From Rathayibacter_A sp036510655 (GTDB taxonomy: Bacteria; Actinomycetota; Actinomycetes; Actinomycetales; Microbacteriaceae), in assembly GCA_036510655.1 (NCBI GenBank), contig DATCDQ010000078.1, forward strand, positions 1 to 64,000: a stretch of DNA of 64,000 nt, read 5' to 3'. Positions 1 through 8,294 of the stretch are shown in pieces (position 1 is the stretch's first letter; every line of letters starts with the position of its first letter). The notes under the pieces are model-generated. The model was not told the DNA's origin. It made no database searches and saw only the letters and a list, made by a program, of their open reading frames with translations. The position numbers and the translations under genes were made by a program.

Positions 1-1158
1 GTAGAACTCGCCGGCCACCCGCGCGGTCTGCTTGTCTTTGCCGTAGCTGAACATGCCCACGCCCGGAACGAGCACGATCGCCGGGTCGGCGCCGCGCATC
101 GGTGGCAGCTGCTCGTTGGTTGAGGAGCGCGAGGAACGAGCGCGTCTCGAAACCTCAGCCGCCACACCCCTTTCGTAATAAGCCGCGTACTCCATGCGGT
201 ACGCCTCGTGCAGTTCGTGCAGTCGGGCGATCGAGTCCTCTACGGACGCGTCAGCGGGCAGATCGAGCACGAGTGGTTTGACTTTTGTGCGCAGAAAATG
301 GTCGGGGCAACTGGTGCCGAGCGCGGCCAAACGCGGATGCTCGGACGATGCCAGGAAGTCGAGGACGACATCCGTGTCGGTGAAGTGCCCGACCTGCGGC
401 CTGTCCGTCGAGGCCAGCCCGCGTAGCACGGGAGCGAGCGCCGCGGCCTTTGCGCGGCGCTCCGCCTCAGGCAGGGCGGCGTAACCGACTAAGGCGGTTC
501 CGAACGGTTCCGGCCGCCCGTGCTCCTCGATGTAGGCTGCGGCCGTCTTGATGATCCAGAGCGAGTTCGCCTCGGCCTCATCCGACGTGTCGCCCCACGC
601 GGTGATGCCGTGCCCGCCGAGGATGCAGCCGATGGCCCGCGGATTCGCCGTCTTGATCGCCGCGATGTCGAGGCCGAGCTGGAAGCCGGGACGACGCCAC
701 GGCACCCACACGACGCGATCGCCGAACGCCTTCGCCGTGAGCGCTTCGCCATCCGCGGCCGCCGCGAACGCGATCCCGGAATCCGGGTGCAGGTGGTCGA
801 CGTGCGCGGCATCCACCAACGCGTGCATGGCCGTGTCGATCGACGGCGCCGCACCACCCTTGCCGTGAAGCGTGTAGTCGAACGCGGCGACCATTTCGTC
901 TTCTCGCTCGACACCGGGGTAAACATTCTGCAGGGCACGCAGCCGGTCCAGGCGCAGAACGGCCAGGCCGTTCTCGGTGAGCGTGCCGAGGTCACCGCCT
1001 GAGCCCTTGACCCAGAGCAGTTCGACCGGCTCGCCCGTGACGGGGTCGGTTTCGGTGCCCTTCGCCGACGTGTTGCCGCCCGCGTAGTTCGTATTGCGCG
1101 GATCAGTACCCAGCCGGTTGGAACGGGCGATCAATTCGGAAGCGGTCGGGTTCGTCAT
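1..1158 (-). CDS. rhaD: Bifunctional rhamnulose-1-phosphate aldolase / short-chain dehydrogenase, N-terminal part (partial at window edge)
   Basis: The open frame runs from an ATG at 1158 to the left edge, giving 386 residues of a protein normally near 680. The N-terminus has class II aldolase features: GGNTSAK near residue 28, the metal-site segment HVDHLHPD near residue 120 and GGHGI near residue 178. The C-terminal short-chain dehydrogenase half, expected to oxidise L-lactaldehyde, lies outside the window. The family splits L-rhamnulose-1-phosphate into DHAP and L-lactaldehyde in the cytoplasm. The ATG overlaps the stop of the upstream esterase gene (ATGA), and rhaI comes before that, so this is an isomerase-route operon. 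A rhamnulokinase gene is not visible and may follow beyond the edge. A palindromic repeat at 118-154 is translated in frame just before the conserved PPMRGADPAIVLVPG segment, adding about 15 unusual residues. Confidence 0.88.
   Translation of the reverse strand, partial: MTNPTASELIARSNRLGTDPRNTNYAGGNTSAKGTETDPVTGEPVELLWVKGSGGDLGTLTENGLAVLRLDRLRALQNVYPGVEREDEMVAAFDYTLHGKGGAAPSIDTAMHALVDAAHVDHLHPDSGIAFAAAADGEALTAKAFGDRVVWVPWRRPGFQLGLDIAAIKTANPRAIGCILGGHGITAWGDTSDEAEANSLWIIKTAAAYIEEHGRPEPFGTALVGYAALPEAERRAKAAALAPVLRGLASTDRPQVGHFTDTDVVLDFLASSEHPRLAALGTSCPDHFLRTKVKPLVLDLPADASVEDSIARLHELHEAYRMEYAAYYERGVAAEVSRRARSSRSSTNEQLPPMRGADPAIVLVPGVGMFSYGKDKQTARVAGEFY
118..154. repeat. REP-like imperfect palindrome inside the rhaD reading frame
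   Basis: The sequence begins GGTTGAGGAGCGCG and ends CGCGTCTCGAAACC, an imperfect inverted repeat around a short centre. It resembles the GGTCGAG...CTCGACC-type repeats at 58380-58566 in this window. It is read through in frame, encoding an Arg/Ser-rich stretch (SRRARSSRSS) where relatives of the aldolase have a short linker. Confidence 0.65.
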
Positions 1159-2066
1159 GGGCGCACTTTCTGCTCGATAGTGGGTACTGCGTTGGTGTGC
1201 TGGTTGCCGACGAGAGGGTTGGGATGCAGCCACGCCGACATCCTCTCGATACTGAGCCACGCGGCCGGATTCTGCGGATCGTTCAGGTGGCCGTGACGGG
1301 TGCCGTCTTCGCGCAGAACAAGCACGTCCACGCCGGCCATCGCAAGTTCGCTCGCGTATGCCTCGCCCGATGAACGCAAACTGTCGTGATCGGAGTTGAG
1401 AATGAACGTCGGCGGCAGCCCTGTCAGATCATGCCCACCAGGGAACGCGTAGGGATCGGCGAGCAATGCCTCGTCGCCGACGTAGTTGAGGTTCATCGCG
1501 AATGTGACCTCAGGTGGAAGGGTTGCGTGCGGTGGCAGCGTCTCGATCTTTTCGGCGAGCTCGGGGCTAGGCCGGGGTAGTCGAGCATGCAAGACCGGAT
1601 ATGCCAGCAGCACCGTATGGGGCTGCGCACCATTGGCATCGCGCAGGCGGAGCGAGGCGCCTGCTGACAGATTTGCACCCGCACTCGAGCCTCCAAGTGA
1701 GAGCAGCTCTGTATCTATACCCAATTCGCCCGCGTGCGCGAGAGTCCAAGTGAATGCCGCCACGATCTCCTCGGATGCGACGGGGAAGTGCACGCCGTCG
1801 GCTGGCGGCACCACGGTCGGATTCCCGAAATCGATCTGTGGGGCCAAACGATAGGAAACCGACACCACGGGAATGCCGCGTTCGGCAAGCTTCCGGGCAA
1901 CCCAGTCGGCCGACGGCATGTCCAGGCATCCACCCGAGAAGCCCCCACCGTGCACCCAGACGAGGCCGGGTGCGCACCGTTCCGTGGATGCCGTTCCGAG
2001 ATAGGTGCGCACTGGAACATCCCCGTGTGGTCCAGGAAAGCTGAGGTCGGTAACCGAGACCGTCAT
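1155..2066 (-). CDS. Alpha/beta hydrolase (HSL-type carbohydrate/short-chain esterase)
   Basis: A 303-residue protein with the hormone-sensitive-lipase fold markers: oxyanion motif HGGGFSGG at about residue 39, nucleophile elbow GGSSAGAN with Ser near 128, acid Asp in NSDHDS and catalytic His in RHGHL. There is no signal peptide, so it is probably cytoplasmic. It sits between rhaI and rhaD with ATGA overlaps on both sides. I chose the ATG at 2066 because its A overlaps the rhaI stop; an in-frame ATG at 2075 would add three residues. It is clearly related to the hydrolase at 40092-41030 (shared LDMP..xWV, GAN and RHGHL blocks). A likely role is removing acyl groups from imported rhamnosides, but the substrate is inferred from context only. 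Confidence 0.85.
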   Translation of the reverse strand: MTVSVTDLSFPGPHGDVPVRTYLGTASTERCAPGLVWVHGGGFSGGCLDMPSADWVARKLAERGIPVVSVSYRLAPQIDFGNPTVVPPADGVHFPVASEEIVAAFTWTLAHAGELGIDTELLSLGGSSAGANLSAGASLRLRDANGAQPHTVLLAYPVLHARLPRPSPELAEKIETLPPHATLPPEVTFAMNLNYVGDEALLADPYAFPGGHDLTGLPPTFILNSDHDSLRSSGEAYASELAMAGVDVLVLREDGTRHGHLNDPQNPAAWLSIERMSAWLHPNPLVGNQHTNAVPTIEQKVRP

Positions 2067-3229
2067 GCTCCCCATCCTGCTTGCTGTCCATCGACGCGTT
2101 CTGCTTCGATCTTCTCCTGGTAGCCGGATCGGGCATACGCGCGCATCGGGTCTTCGGGTAGCCCGCGTGAAGCGCGCCAGGCGGCCAGGTCGGCCCTAAC
2201 ATCCGTGTAGAACGCATCCATGAACACCCCGTTCGCACCCAGCACGTCACCGGCCGCTTGCGCTGCGGCCAAGGCGTCGTGGTCTACCAGCAGCGCGCGC
2301 GCGGTCATCTCTTGCACGTTGAGCACACTGCGGATCTGGCCCGGGATCTTCTTCTCGATGTTGTGGCATTGATCGAGCATGAACGCCACGCCCGAGTCGG
2401 GTCCGTACCCGCCTCCGCGGATTACCTCATAGAGGATGCGGAACAGCTGGAACGGGTCGGCCGCACCTACGATGAGGTCATCGTCGGCATAGAACCGGCT
2501 GTTGAAGTCGAACGAGCCGAGCTTGCCTAGGCGCAGCAATTGCATCACGATGAACTCGATATTTGTGCCGGGTGCGTGGTGGCCGGTGTCCAGGCATACG
2601 TATGCCCGGTCGCCGAGAGCGGAGACCTGCGCGTAGCTGGTACCCCAGTCAGGCACATCGGTGTGGTAGAAAGACGGCTCGAAGAACTTGTACTCCAACA
2701 CCAGGCGCTGATTCTCGCCGATGTGCGAGTAGATGGCGGCGAGGGAGTCGGTGAGGCGATCCTGCCGAGCCCGCATGTCGTCCTGCCCGGGGTAATTGGT
2801 GCCGTCGGCGAGCCAGATCTTGAGGTCACGGCTGCCAGTGGCATCCATCACTCCGATACAGCGCAGGTGGTCGTCGATCGCCTTCTGCCGCACGGCCTTG
2901 TCGCTGTGCGCAAGGCTGCCGAGCATGTAGATGTTGTCTTGGAACGTGTTCGAGTTCACCGTACCAAGGTCAACGCCGTTGTCTTGGGCGTGCTTGCGCA
3001 GGTCGTCGAACGAGTCGACCAGGTCCCAAGGGATATGTAGCGCAACGCTCGGGGCGAGCCCGGTGTGCTTGTGCACTTGGGCAGCATCCGCGATCTTCTC
3101 GAAAGGATCGCGGGGCACTCCTGCCTGCCCGAACACTTTGAACCGTGTGCCCGAGTTGCCGAACGCCCACGACGGTACCTCGACGGCCTGCTCGGCAAGC
3201 AGTGGAGCGATGGATGCGAAGGTCGTCAT
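2063..3229 (-). CDS. rhaI: L-rhamnose isomerase (RhaI type)
   Basis: This 388-residue protein matches the Pseudomonas-type L-rhamnose isomerase family in length and in conserved blocks: ALHIPWDLVD, GTVNSNTFQD, LKIWLADGTNYPGQDD, LEYKFFEPSFYHTDVPDWG, CLDTGHHAPG, FDFNSRFYADDDL and MLDQCHNIEKK. The acidic and His residues in the EYKFFEP, LDTGHH and DFNSR blocks are the expected metal ligands of the TIM barrel. It converts L-rhamnose to L-rhamnulose, the first step of the isomerase route. It is the first gene of a minus-strand operon with the esterase and rhaD. A LacI-type operator at 3307-3318 lies about 80 bases upstream of the ATG. Confidence 0.95.
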   Translation of the reverse strand: MTTFASIAPLLAEQAVEVPSWAFGNSGTRFKVFGQAGVPRDPFEKIADAAQVHKHTGLAPSVALHIPWDLVDSFDDLRKHAQDNGVDLGTVNSNTFQDNIYMLGSLAHSDKAVRQKAIDDHLRCIGVMDATGSRDLKIWLADGTNYPGQDDMRARQDRLTDSLAAIYSHIGENQRLVLEYKFFEPSFYHTDVPDWGTSYAQVSALGDRAYVCLDTGHHAPGTNIEFIVMQLLRLGKLGSFDFNSRFYADDDLIVGAADPFQLFRILYEVIRGGGYGPDSGVAFMLDQCHNIEKKIPGQIRSVLNVQEMTARALLVDHDALAAAQAAGDVLGANGVFMDAFYTDVRADLAAWRASRGLPEDPMRAYARSGYQEKIEAERVDGQQAGWGA

Positions 3230-3306
3230 GGTTCTGTCACTTTTCTGTGTAGGTGGCGGTGGAAGGTCGATCGCTGTGCCGAATTCTCACAATGGTTAGA
3301 TTGTCG

Positions 3307-3318
3307 TGAATCGTTTCA
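3307..3318. promoter_or_regulatory. LacI-type operator upstream of rhaI
   Basis: TGAATCGTTTCA is a near-palindrome matching the operator shared by this locus (TGAAWCGTTTCA). It lies in the 278-base gap between rhaI and the six-hairpin glycosidase gene. The rest of the gap (3319-3507) shows nothing I can name. Confidence 0.75.
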
Positions 3319-3507
3319 ATTGAGCTGATACAACCATATGCCTGAATCTGCGGCGGGTCAATCCGTTCACATGCGGTCACAACTCGAGTGGCTCCACTCA
3401 CGCGCACCGTCGCGATCTTGCGCCAGAACGCACCCTGCATCCGGGCGAGCGGTGGAAGCCCGACAACAACTGCCCCGCCCCGCCCCGCCCGATCAGCAAG
3501 GCCGACC

Positions 3508-6500
3508 TCAATGGAAGACTTGGTTTGACATCAACCGCACCGAGTTTCCGGGCTTGTACGGCCGCGAGATGGAGACTCCGTCGCCGCTCACGCTGATCTG
3601 ATTGCGGGTCACGAGGACTTCGAGTTTCTTGCCGTGCCAGTGGAGGTTGCGAACCCCGACCTCGTTCAGCGCCAATGGCAGCTTGGGCGTGAACACCAAG
3701 GCATCAGGTTCCGCCTCGACTCCGACGAAGGCATAGAGGAAGCTGGCCGGTGCCAGCCCGCTTTCTGGAAAAGGGATGTCCGTCCCGACCGACGAACTTG
3801 CGGTGCCGCTGTCGACCGTGCTCTCGCCACGGAAGAGCGGCGTGCCGCCGCACAGGTGGTCTGGATCCTTCCAGCGATCGAGGATGGCGGTCATCCGCGC
3901 CCAGGCATCGTCGGCGCCCTGATAACGGGCGCGAGCCATCACATCGAAGCCCGAGGTGTAGAGGATCGCCCCGCCGTCCTGCACCTGGTTTCCCCACGGG
4001 GTGGTGAGTTCCTCAAGGAAGAACCAGTAGTTGTTTCGACGAGTGGTCACCCGAGGGGCGAAGACCCATGTCGAGTAAATGTCTGCCGGGCCCTCGAAGT
4101 ACTCACCGAGTGCGACGACGAAGCGCGACTTGGCATCCGTCGCAGGAACCCCGTCGTTGTATGCCAACGCGCCCGGTGCCACGGTCATCGAAGACCACCA
4201 CGCAAGACTGCCCGTCACGTTCGAGACTTCAAGGTAATACACGCCCGGTGCCTGTTTGGCCAGGTCGATGTGGGCGACCGAGCCATCACCCCAGTCGCTG
4301 AACTGCTGTTCCGCGATCTTGACGGGCGGAGTGTCACCGGGCAGGCCCTGGTACAAAGTCATCGTGAACGCCGCACCGCGCACACCATAGGTCGGGAATC
4401 GTGCGCCCACGCTCGTGAACGCCGCATTGGCCGTGAAACTCATCCCCATGGTGTGTCCCGCTTGGAATTTCGGTGCCAGGCCGCCACCCTCGATCAACAC
4501 GACCGAGTTCTGCAGCTCCGTGTGGCCGTTGTCGAGCCAGTCGAAGATTCGTGTGGCCTGAGCGGCAGAGGGCAGCCCGAACGATGCTGCCTCAAGATTG
4601 ACGTAGGTGGAGCCGTAGTCGTGAGAAACGCCATCCGCGTCGATGCATTGGATGTACCGGCCGTCTGCATCGTTCCAGAAAAGTTCGTTATAACGTTTCA
4701 GAACAGACGGACGCAACGCTCGCAGTTGCTTCGCCTGCGTCATGTTGCTCACGTATTCCTCAATCTGCGCCATGGCCTCGAGAGCGCCGTAGAAGTACGC
4801 ATTGAGGAATGCGTCGAGGTGGCCGAATGAGGTGATATCCCAGTAGTTGGAACTCACCGCCCCGTCTCGTCCGCTGTGGTCGGTCGAGGTGATGGTGACG
4901 ATCCCGCTGCTGCCCCCGAGCGAGTCGAGATAGAAGCTCATCGCCTTTCTGAGCCGAGGCAACATCGTATTGAGGAAAGCCGAGTCGCCCGTCCAGGAGT
5001 AGTAGCGCCACGCGCCGAGAATGTACATCGCGTTCGACGTGAAGTGTCTGGCGTCATAGAGCGTCGGATCGGGGAACGGCCAGCCCTGCGAATCAGTCCA
5101 CGACCACACGTAGCCGTCATCGTCCTGCTTGGTGTTCAGCAGGCTGTCCGCTTGTGCCTGCCTGCCGGCAGTGCCGGTCCAGTCCAGGGTGCGACCGTTC
5201 CAGTCGGCCCAGTCGGCCGCGTGCCCGTCGAAGCGGAAGCTCAATGCGCGCTCCCAGTAGAACGTGGAGAGCTGCGAGGCCCTGACCTGGTCGGATGCGA
5301 CGAAGACCGGGAAAATCGCCGGCAGTGCGTCCGTGTGGGGCTGAACATCTATTGTGATCGACCGCGTGATCACCGGCGCCGTAGCGGTGCTGCCGGTGTT
5401 CAGCGACAGCGAGAGTGTGTCGCTTGTCATGGCACCGTTGAGAATCGGCTGAGGCGCGTTGATCTGAAGGTCGTACGGGCCAGTGCCCGTCGCGGCGACC
5501 CACTTCGTCCCCGGCACCGGGTTTGTCCAGGACGTGCGGCGCTTCAACTGCTGCGAGGGGAGGTAGGCGCCGTTGTCCCCGACGAAACGGCTGAACAGAA
5601 CACCATCCGCATAGTCGATCGAGTACCCGTCTTTGACCCATGACGTGTTCAACGACAAGCCGAGGTCGGCGCGGGGGTCACCCTGCCAGTGCATCTCGTA
5701 TGACATGTCCAGCGTGGGGCCGCTGAGTTCCAGATCCCACGAAGCGATTCCTTCAATATTGAAACCGACGACATCGATCGTCATCGTTCGTCCGGTCAGC
5801 GCCTGACGATCGGCGTATGAGGCGCCGCCGAGATTGACAGTCGTGGTGCCGCTGTATCCCCACCAGCCTGGGGTGCCCGAGGCATCGGATGCCTCGAGGT
5901 AGTAGACCCCGGCCGGCTGCGGGGGCACATCGACGTATGCCCAGCCATTGTCCTGCAGGGGATTCAACTCACTGCTGCCGATCTGGGTGAGGCCGGTGGC
6001 GGGAGTTCCCGAATAGAGCGTCAGTTTCATCGCTGAAGTCGAACTGCTCCAGGTCGGGAACTGGCCGCCGACGCGCGAGAAGCGATACGCCGTCGCGGTG
6101 AACGACTGGCCAAGGGTGTGGCCTGGAAGCAGTTGAATGGGGGCATTGAGTTGAGGCTGCTTGATATCCACCGACGATGGCATCTGAATCCCGGCCAAGC
6201 TCAGCTTGGTCGCGGTGGTGGTCCAGTTGACTCCGTCGTTGAATCCGGAGTCGAAGTAGTCCGTCTGGCCAAGAAACACCGAGCTGAACGCGGTCTTCTC
6301 GTAGTGGCCTTTGCCGCTCGGATCACAACCGAACGCGGTGATCTTGCCGTATGCGCCCGAAAGGCTGACAAATCCGTTCTCGAGGTGGTAAATCGCGGCA
6401 TCCGTTGCTACTGCAGCGTGCATGGGCCGGGTCAGGACGCTCGCGGCGGCCGCCGCGAGGCCGGCTCCCGTGAGAAATGAACGCCTGCTCGGGGTGAAAC

Positions 6501-6522
6501 GACTACTACTGCTCATGTTCAT
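3508..6522 (-). CDS. Tat-exported six-hairpin glycosidase-like protein with two jelly-roll inserts
   Basis: A 1004-residue secreted protein. The N-terminus carries a twin-arginine signal (SRRSFLTGAG, residues 12-21) and an Ala-rich hydrophobic stretch. Residues about 430-640 and 780-930 look like an (alpha/alpha)6 glycosidase barrel (DGYVWSWTDSQGWPFPD, YDARHFTSNAMYILGAWRYY, DHSGRDGAVSSNYWDITSFG), related in style to GH78-clan enzymes. Two similar beta-sandwich segments, at about 125-225 and 675-780, share the pattern GHTxGxSFTA...PxGVYYLE.S...WW. The second is inserted within the barrel. The family is not one I can name with certainty. Being extracellular and next to rhaI, it may release rhamnose or rhamnosides from polymers. 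A GGAG motif about 10 bases upstream supports the ATG at 6522; the Met at residue 3 is also possible. Confidence 0.75.
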   Translation of the reverse strand: MNMSSSSRFTPSRRSFLTGAGLAAAAASVLTRPMHAAVATDAAIYHLENGFVSLSGAYGKITAFGCDPSGKGHYEKTAFSSVFLGQTDYFDSGFNDGVNWTTTATKLSLAGIQMPSSVDIKQPQLNAPIQLLPGHTLGQSFTATAYRFSRVGGQFPTWSSSTSAMKLTLYSGTPATGLTQIGSSELNPLQDNGWAYVDVPPQPAGVYYLEASDASGTPGWWGYSGTTTVNLGGASYADRQALTGRTMTIDVVGFNIEGIASWDLELSGPTLDMSYEMHWQGDPRADLGLSLNTSWVKDGYSIDYADGVLFSRFVGDNGAYLPSQQLKRRTSWTNPVPGTKWVAATGTGPYDLQINAPQPILNGAMTSDTLSLSLNTGSTATAPVITRSITIDVQPHTDALPAIFPVFVASDQVRASQLSTFYWERALSFRFDGHAADWADWNGRTLDWTGTAGRQAQADSLLNTKQDDDGYVWSWTDSQGWPFPDPTLYDARHFTSNAMYILGAWRYYSWTGDSAFLNTMLPRLRKAMSFYLDSLGGSSGIVTITSTDHSGRDGAVSSNYWDITSFGHLDAFLNAYFYGALEAMAQIEEYVSNMTQAKQLRALRPSVLKRYNELFWNDADGRYIQCIDADGVSHDYGSTYVNLEAASFGLPSAAQATRIFDWLDNGHTELQNSVVLIEGGGLAPKFQAGHTMGMSFTANAAFTSVGARFPTYGVRGAAFTMTLYQGLPGDTPPVKIAEQQFSDWGDGSVAHIDLAKQAPGVYYLEVSNVTGSLAWWSSMTVAPGALAYNDGVPATDAKSRFVVALGEYFEGPADIYSTWVFAPRVTTRRNNYWFFLEELTTPWGNQVQDGGAILYTSGFDVMARARYQGADDAWARMTAILDRWKDPDHLCGGTPLFRGESTVDSGTASSSVGTDIPFPESGLAPASFLYAFVGVEAEPDALVFTPKLPLALNEVGVRNLHWHGKKLEVLVTRNQISVSGDGVSISRPYKPGNSVRLMSNQVFH

Positions 6523-6632
6523 CGGAAGTCTCCATTGGCTCGATTGTTGCCACGATGCTGAGTCTGGAAATGCACGGCGGCGCTGGTGCTGACGCAGGCG
6601 TCAATACCTGCGCAGCGGTCACAAATTAGAAC

Positions 6633-6644
6633 TGAATCGTTTCA
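6633..6644. promoter_or_regulatory. LacI-type operator upstream of the six-hairpin glycosidase gene
   Basis: TGAATCGTTTCA, flanked by C and G to give a 14-base near-palindrome, identical in core to the rhaI operator. Confidence 0.78.
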
Positions 6645-6886
6645 GAAAGAGTATGCACAAGCGACAGAGCCTGTCAAGTGCTTCTGCGTAGGTGCGCTGC
6701 GCGAGAGGGCCGATGTGTGGGGAGCAGGGAGCGAGACGTCAGCAGGAGCAGAAATGAAATGGGAGTCGGCCTCAGCTCTGAGGTTCGACGGGAGTTGCGA
6801 CTGGTGGCAGACGTGTTGATTGTGCGGATGCGCTCTTGTCGCCCTCCTCGAGAAGGTCATCAGCGCTGTACAAGCGGCGGCGTTTG

Positions 6887-6898
6887 TGAAACGATTCA
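6887..6898. promoter_or_regulatory. LacI-type operator upstream of the GH1 gene
   Basis: TGAAACGATTCA, the exact reverse complement of the rhaI operator core, about 40 bases before the GH1 ATG. Its position argues against the longer in-frame start at 6820 for that gene. Confidence 0.78.
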
Positions 6899-6939
6899 GT
6901 GGGTCGTTAGTGCTGAAATGCGAGACAAGGACGGAACCG

Positions 6940-8289
6940 ATGCCCAAACTACTACTGCCCCCCGCCTTCGAATTCGGCCTTGCGACCAGCGCCTTCCAGA
7001 TCGAAGGTGCATGGAATGAGGATGGGAAGAGCCCCTCAATCTGGGACACCTTCAGCCAGACCCCCGGAAATGTGCGCGGCGATGTTCCCGGAAACGTCGC
7101 CTGCGACCACTACCACCGTTATCCGGAAGACATCGCGCTGATGAAAGAGCTGGGCATCGACAGCTATCGGTTCTCGCTGAGCTGGTCGCGGCTCATCCCA
7201 GACGGTGTCGGCGGCGTCAATCAGAAGGGAGTCGACTTCTATAACCGGCTCATCGACGATCTTCTTGCCGCGGGCATCCAGCCGAATGTCACCCTCTACC
7301 ACTGGGACCTGCCCCAGGCGCTCGAGGATCGGGGCGGCTGGCCCAATCGCGATGTCGCGGACTGGTTCGCCGAGTACTCCTCCACGTCGTTCGACCTCTT
7401 CGGCGATCGTGTGCACAGATGGTCGACGCTCAACGAACCGATTGCACTCTGGGTCGGATACGCCCTCGGCGCATTCGCCCCCGGCCTTCATGATGAGAAG
7501 CTGGGCAGGCAGGCAATGCACAACGCGATGCTCGCGCACGGCAAGAGCGTGCAGGCGTTTCGGGCGGGCTCCAACGCCGACAGCGAGATAGGAATCGTTC
7601 TCGATATCTGGAAGCGGCAGCCACTCACGGAGTCGCCCGAGGACCGGGCGCTCGCCGACGAGGGGGCGGACGACGGTTTCAGGTTCTTTCTCGACACCCT
7701 GCGGGGCGGCGGTTACAGCGACCGGTTGAGGAGCCGTCTGGAGAAGGCCGGCACCTTCCCGCACGTCGAGCCCGATGACCAGCAGCTCATCCAATCGCCC
7801 ATCGACTACCTGGGCCTCAACGTGTACTCGCGTGTGGTCGTGGACTCGACGCAGCAGGAACCCGGTTCCTGGGCGGAGAGCCATCCCCAGCCGGGCGGCA
7901 ACTTCCTGGAAAGCGGGGCGGAGTTCTATCCGCGCGCCGTCTATGAGGCCATCGAGATGGTTCGCGACGACTACGGCTGGCGCGGCCCGATCTTCATCAC
8001 CGAGAACGGCGTTCCCGATGCCCCGTCGGCGGAGTCGACGAGCTCACTCGACGACGATGAGCGCATCGCCTATGTCGAGGGTTTCCTGCACTGGATCTCC
8101 GTCGCGATCGACGAGGGGGCGGATGTGCGGGGCTACTACCTGTGGAGCCTTCTCGACAACTACGAGTGGGGGGCCGCCTTCACGATGAAATACGGAATCA
8201 TCCGAGTCGACCCGCAGACCCTGGTGCGAACGCCGAAGAAATCGGCCGGATGGTATGCGCACACGATTGCTACAAGCAGAGAGGCCTGA
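6940..8289 (+). CDS. GH1 family beta-glucosidase
   Basis: A 449-residue cytoplasmic glycosidase with both GH1 catalytic motifs: acid/base Glu166 in STLNEP and nucleophile Glu355 in ITENG. Other conserved blocks are FGLATSAFQIEGA at the N-terminus, DSYRFSLSWSRL and LYHWDLPQAL. The ATG at 6940 is chosen because an AAGGA motif precedes it, the N-terminal GH1 block starts just after it, and an operator lies immediately upstream. It would cleave beta-linked glucose from glycosides; a rhamnosyl-glucoside such as rutinose or neohesperidose would need both this enzyme and the GH78 rhamnosidases. It heads a plus-strand operon with rhamnonate dehydratase, a Gfo/Idh/MocA oxidoreductase and an SDR. Confidence 0.93.
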   Translation: MPKLLLPPAFEFGLATSAFQIEGAWNEDGKSPSIWDTFSQTPGNVRGDVPGNVACDHYHRYPEDIALMKELGIDSYRFSLSWSRLIPDGVGGVNQKGVDFYNRLIDDLLAAGIQPNVTLYHWDLPQALEDRGGWPNRDVADWFAEYSSTSFDLFGDRVHRWSTLNEPIALWVGYALGAFAPGLHDEKLGRQAMHNAMLAHGKSVQAFRAGSNADSEIGIVLDIWKRQPLTESPEDRALADEGADDGFRFFLDTLRGGGYSDRLRSRLEKAGTFPHVEPDDQQLIQSPIDYLGLNVYSRVVVDSTQQEPGSWAESHPQPGGNFLESGAEFYPRAVYEAIEMVRDDYGWRGPIFITENGVPDAPSAESTSSLDDDERIAYVEGFLHWISVAIDEGADVRGYYLWSLLDNYEWGAAFTMKYGIIRVDPQTLVRTPKKSAGWYAHTIATSREA

Positions 8290-8294
8290 ACAAC

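Larger units (their letters stand above)
6523..6939. other. Divergent intergenic region with two operators
   Basis: This 417-base non-coding region separates the divergent six-hairpin and GH1 genes. It holds operators at 6633-6644 (near the minus-strand gene) and 6887-6898 (near GH1). Between them (6646-6886) I see no convincing gene or structure. Confidence 0.6.

Noticed and set aside
489..1002. Long open frames of 106-168 codons on both strands over the rhaD region
   Set aside because: They are shadow frames caused by G/C third-position bias. The rhaD frame shows clear family conservation along the same stretch, while the others have Arg/Pro-rich composition and no recognisable domain.
6820..6939. 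N-terminal extension of the GH1 gene from a start at 6820
   Set aside because: The extension covers the operator at 6887-6898, is unlike GH1 N-termini, and a better start with a ribosome-binding site exists at 6940.
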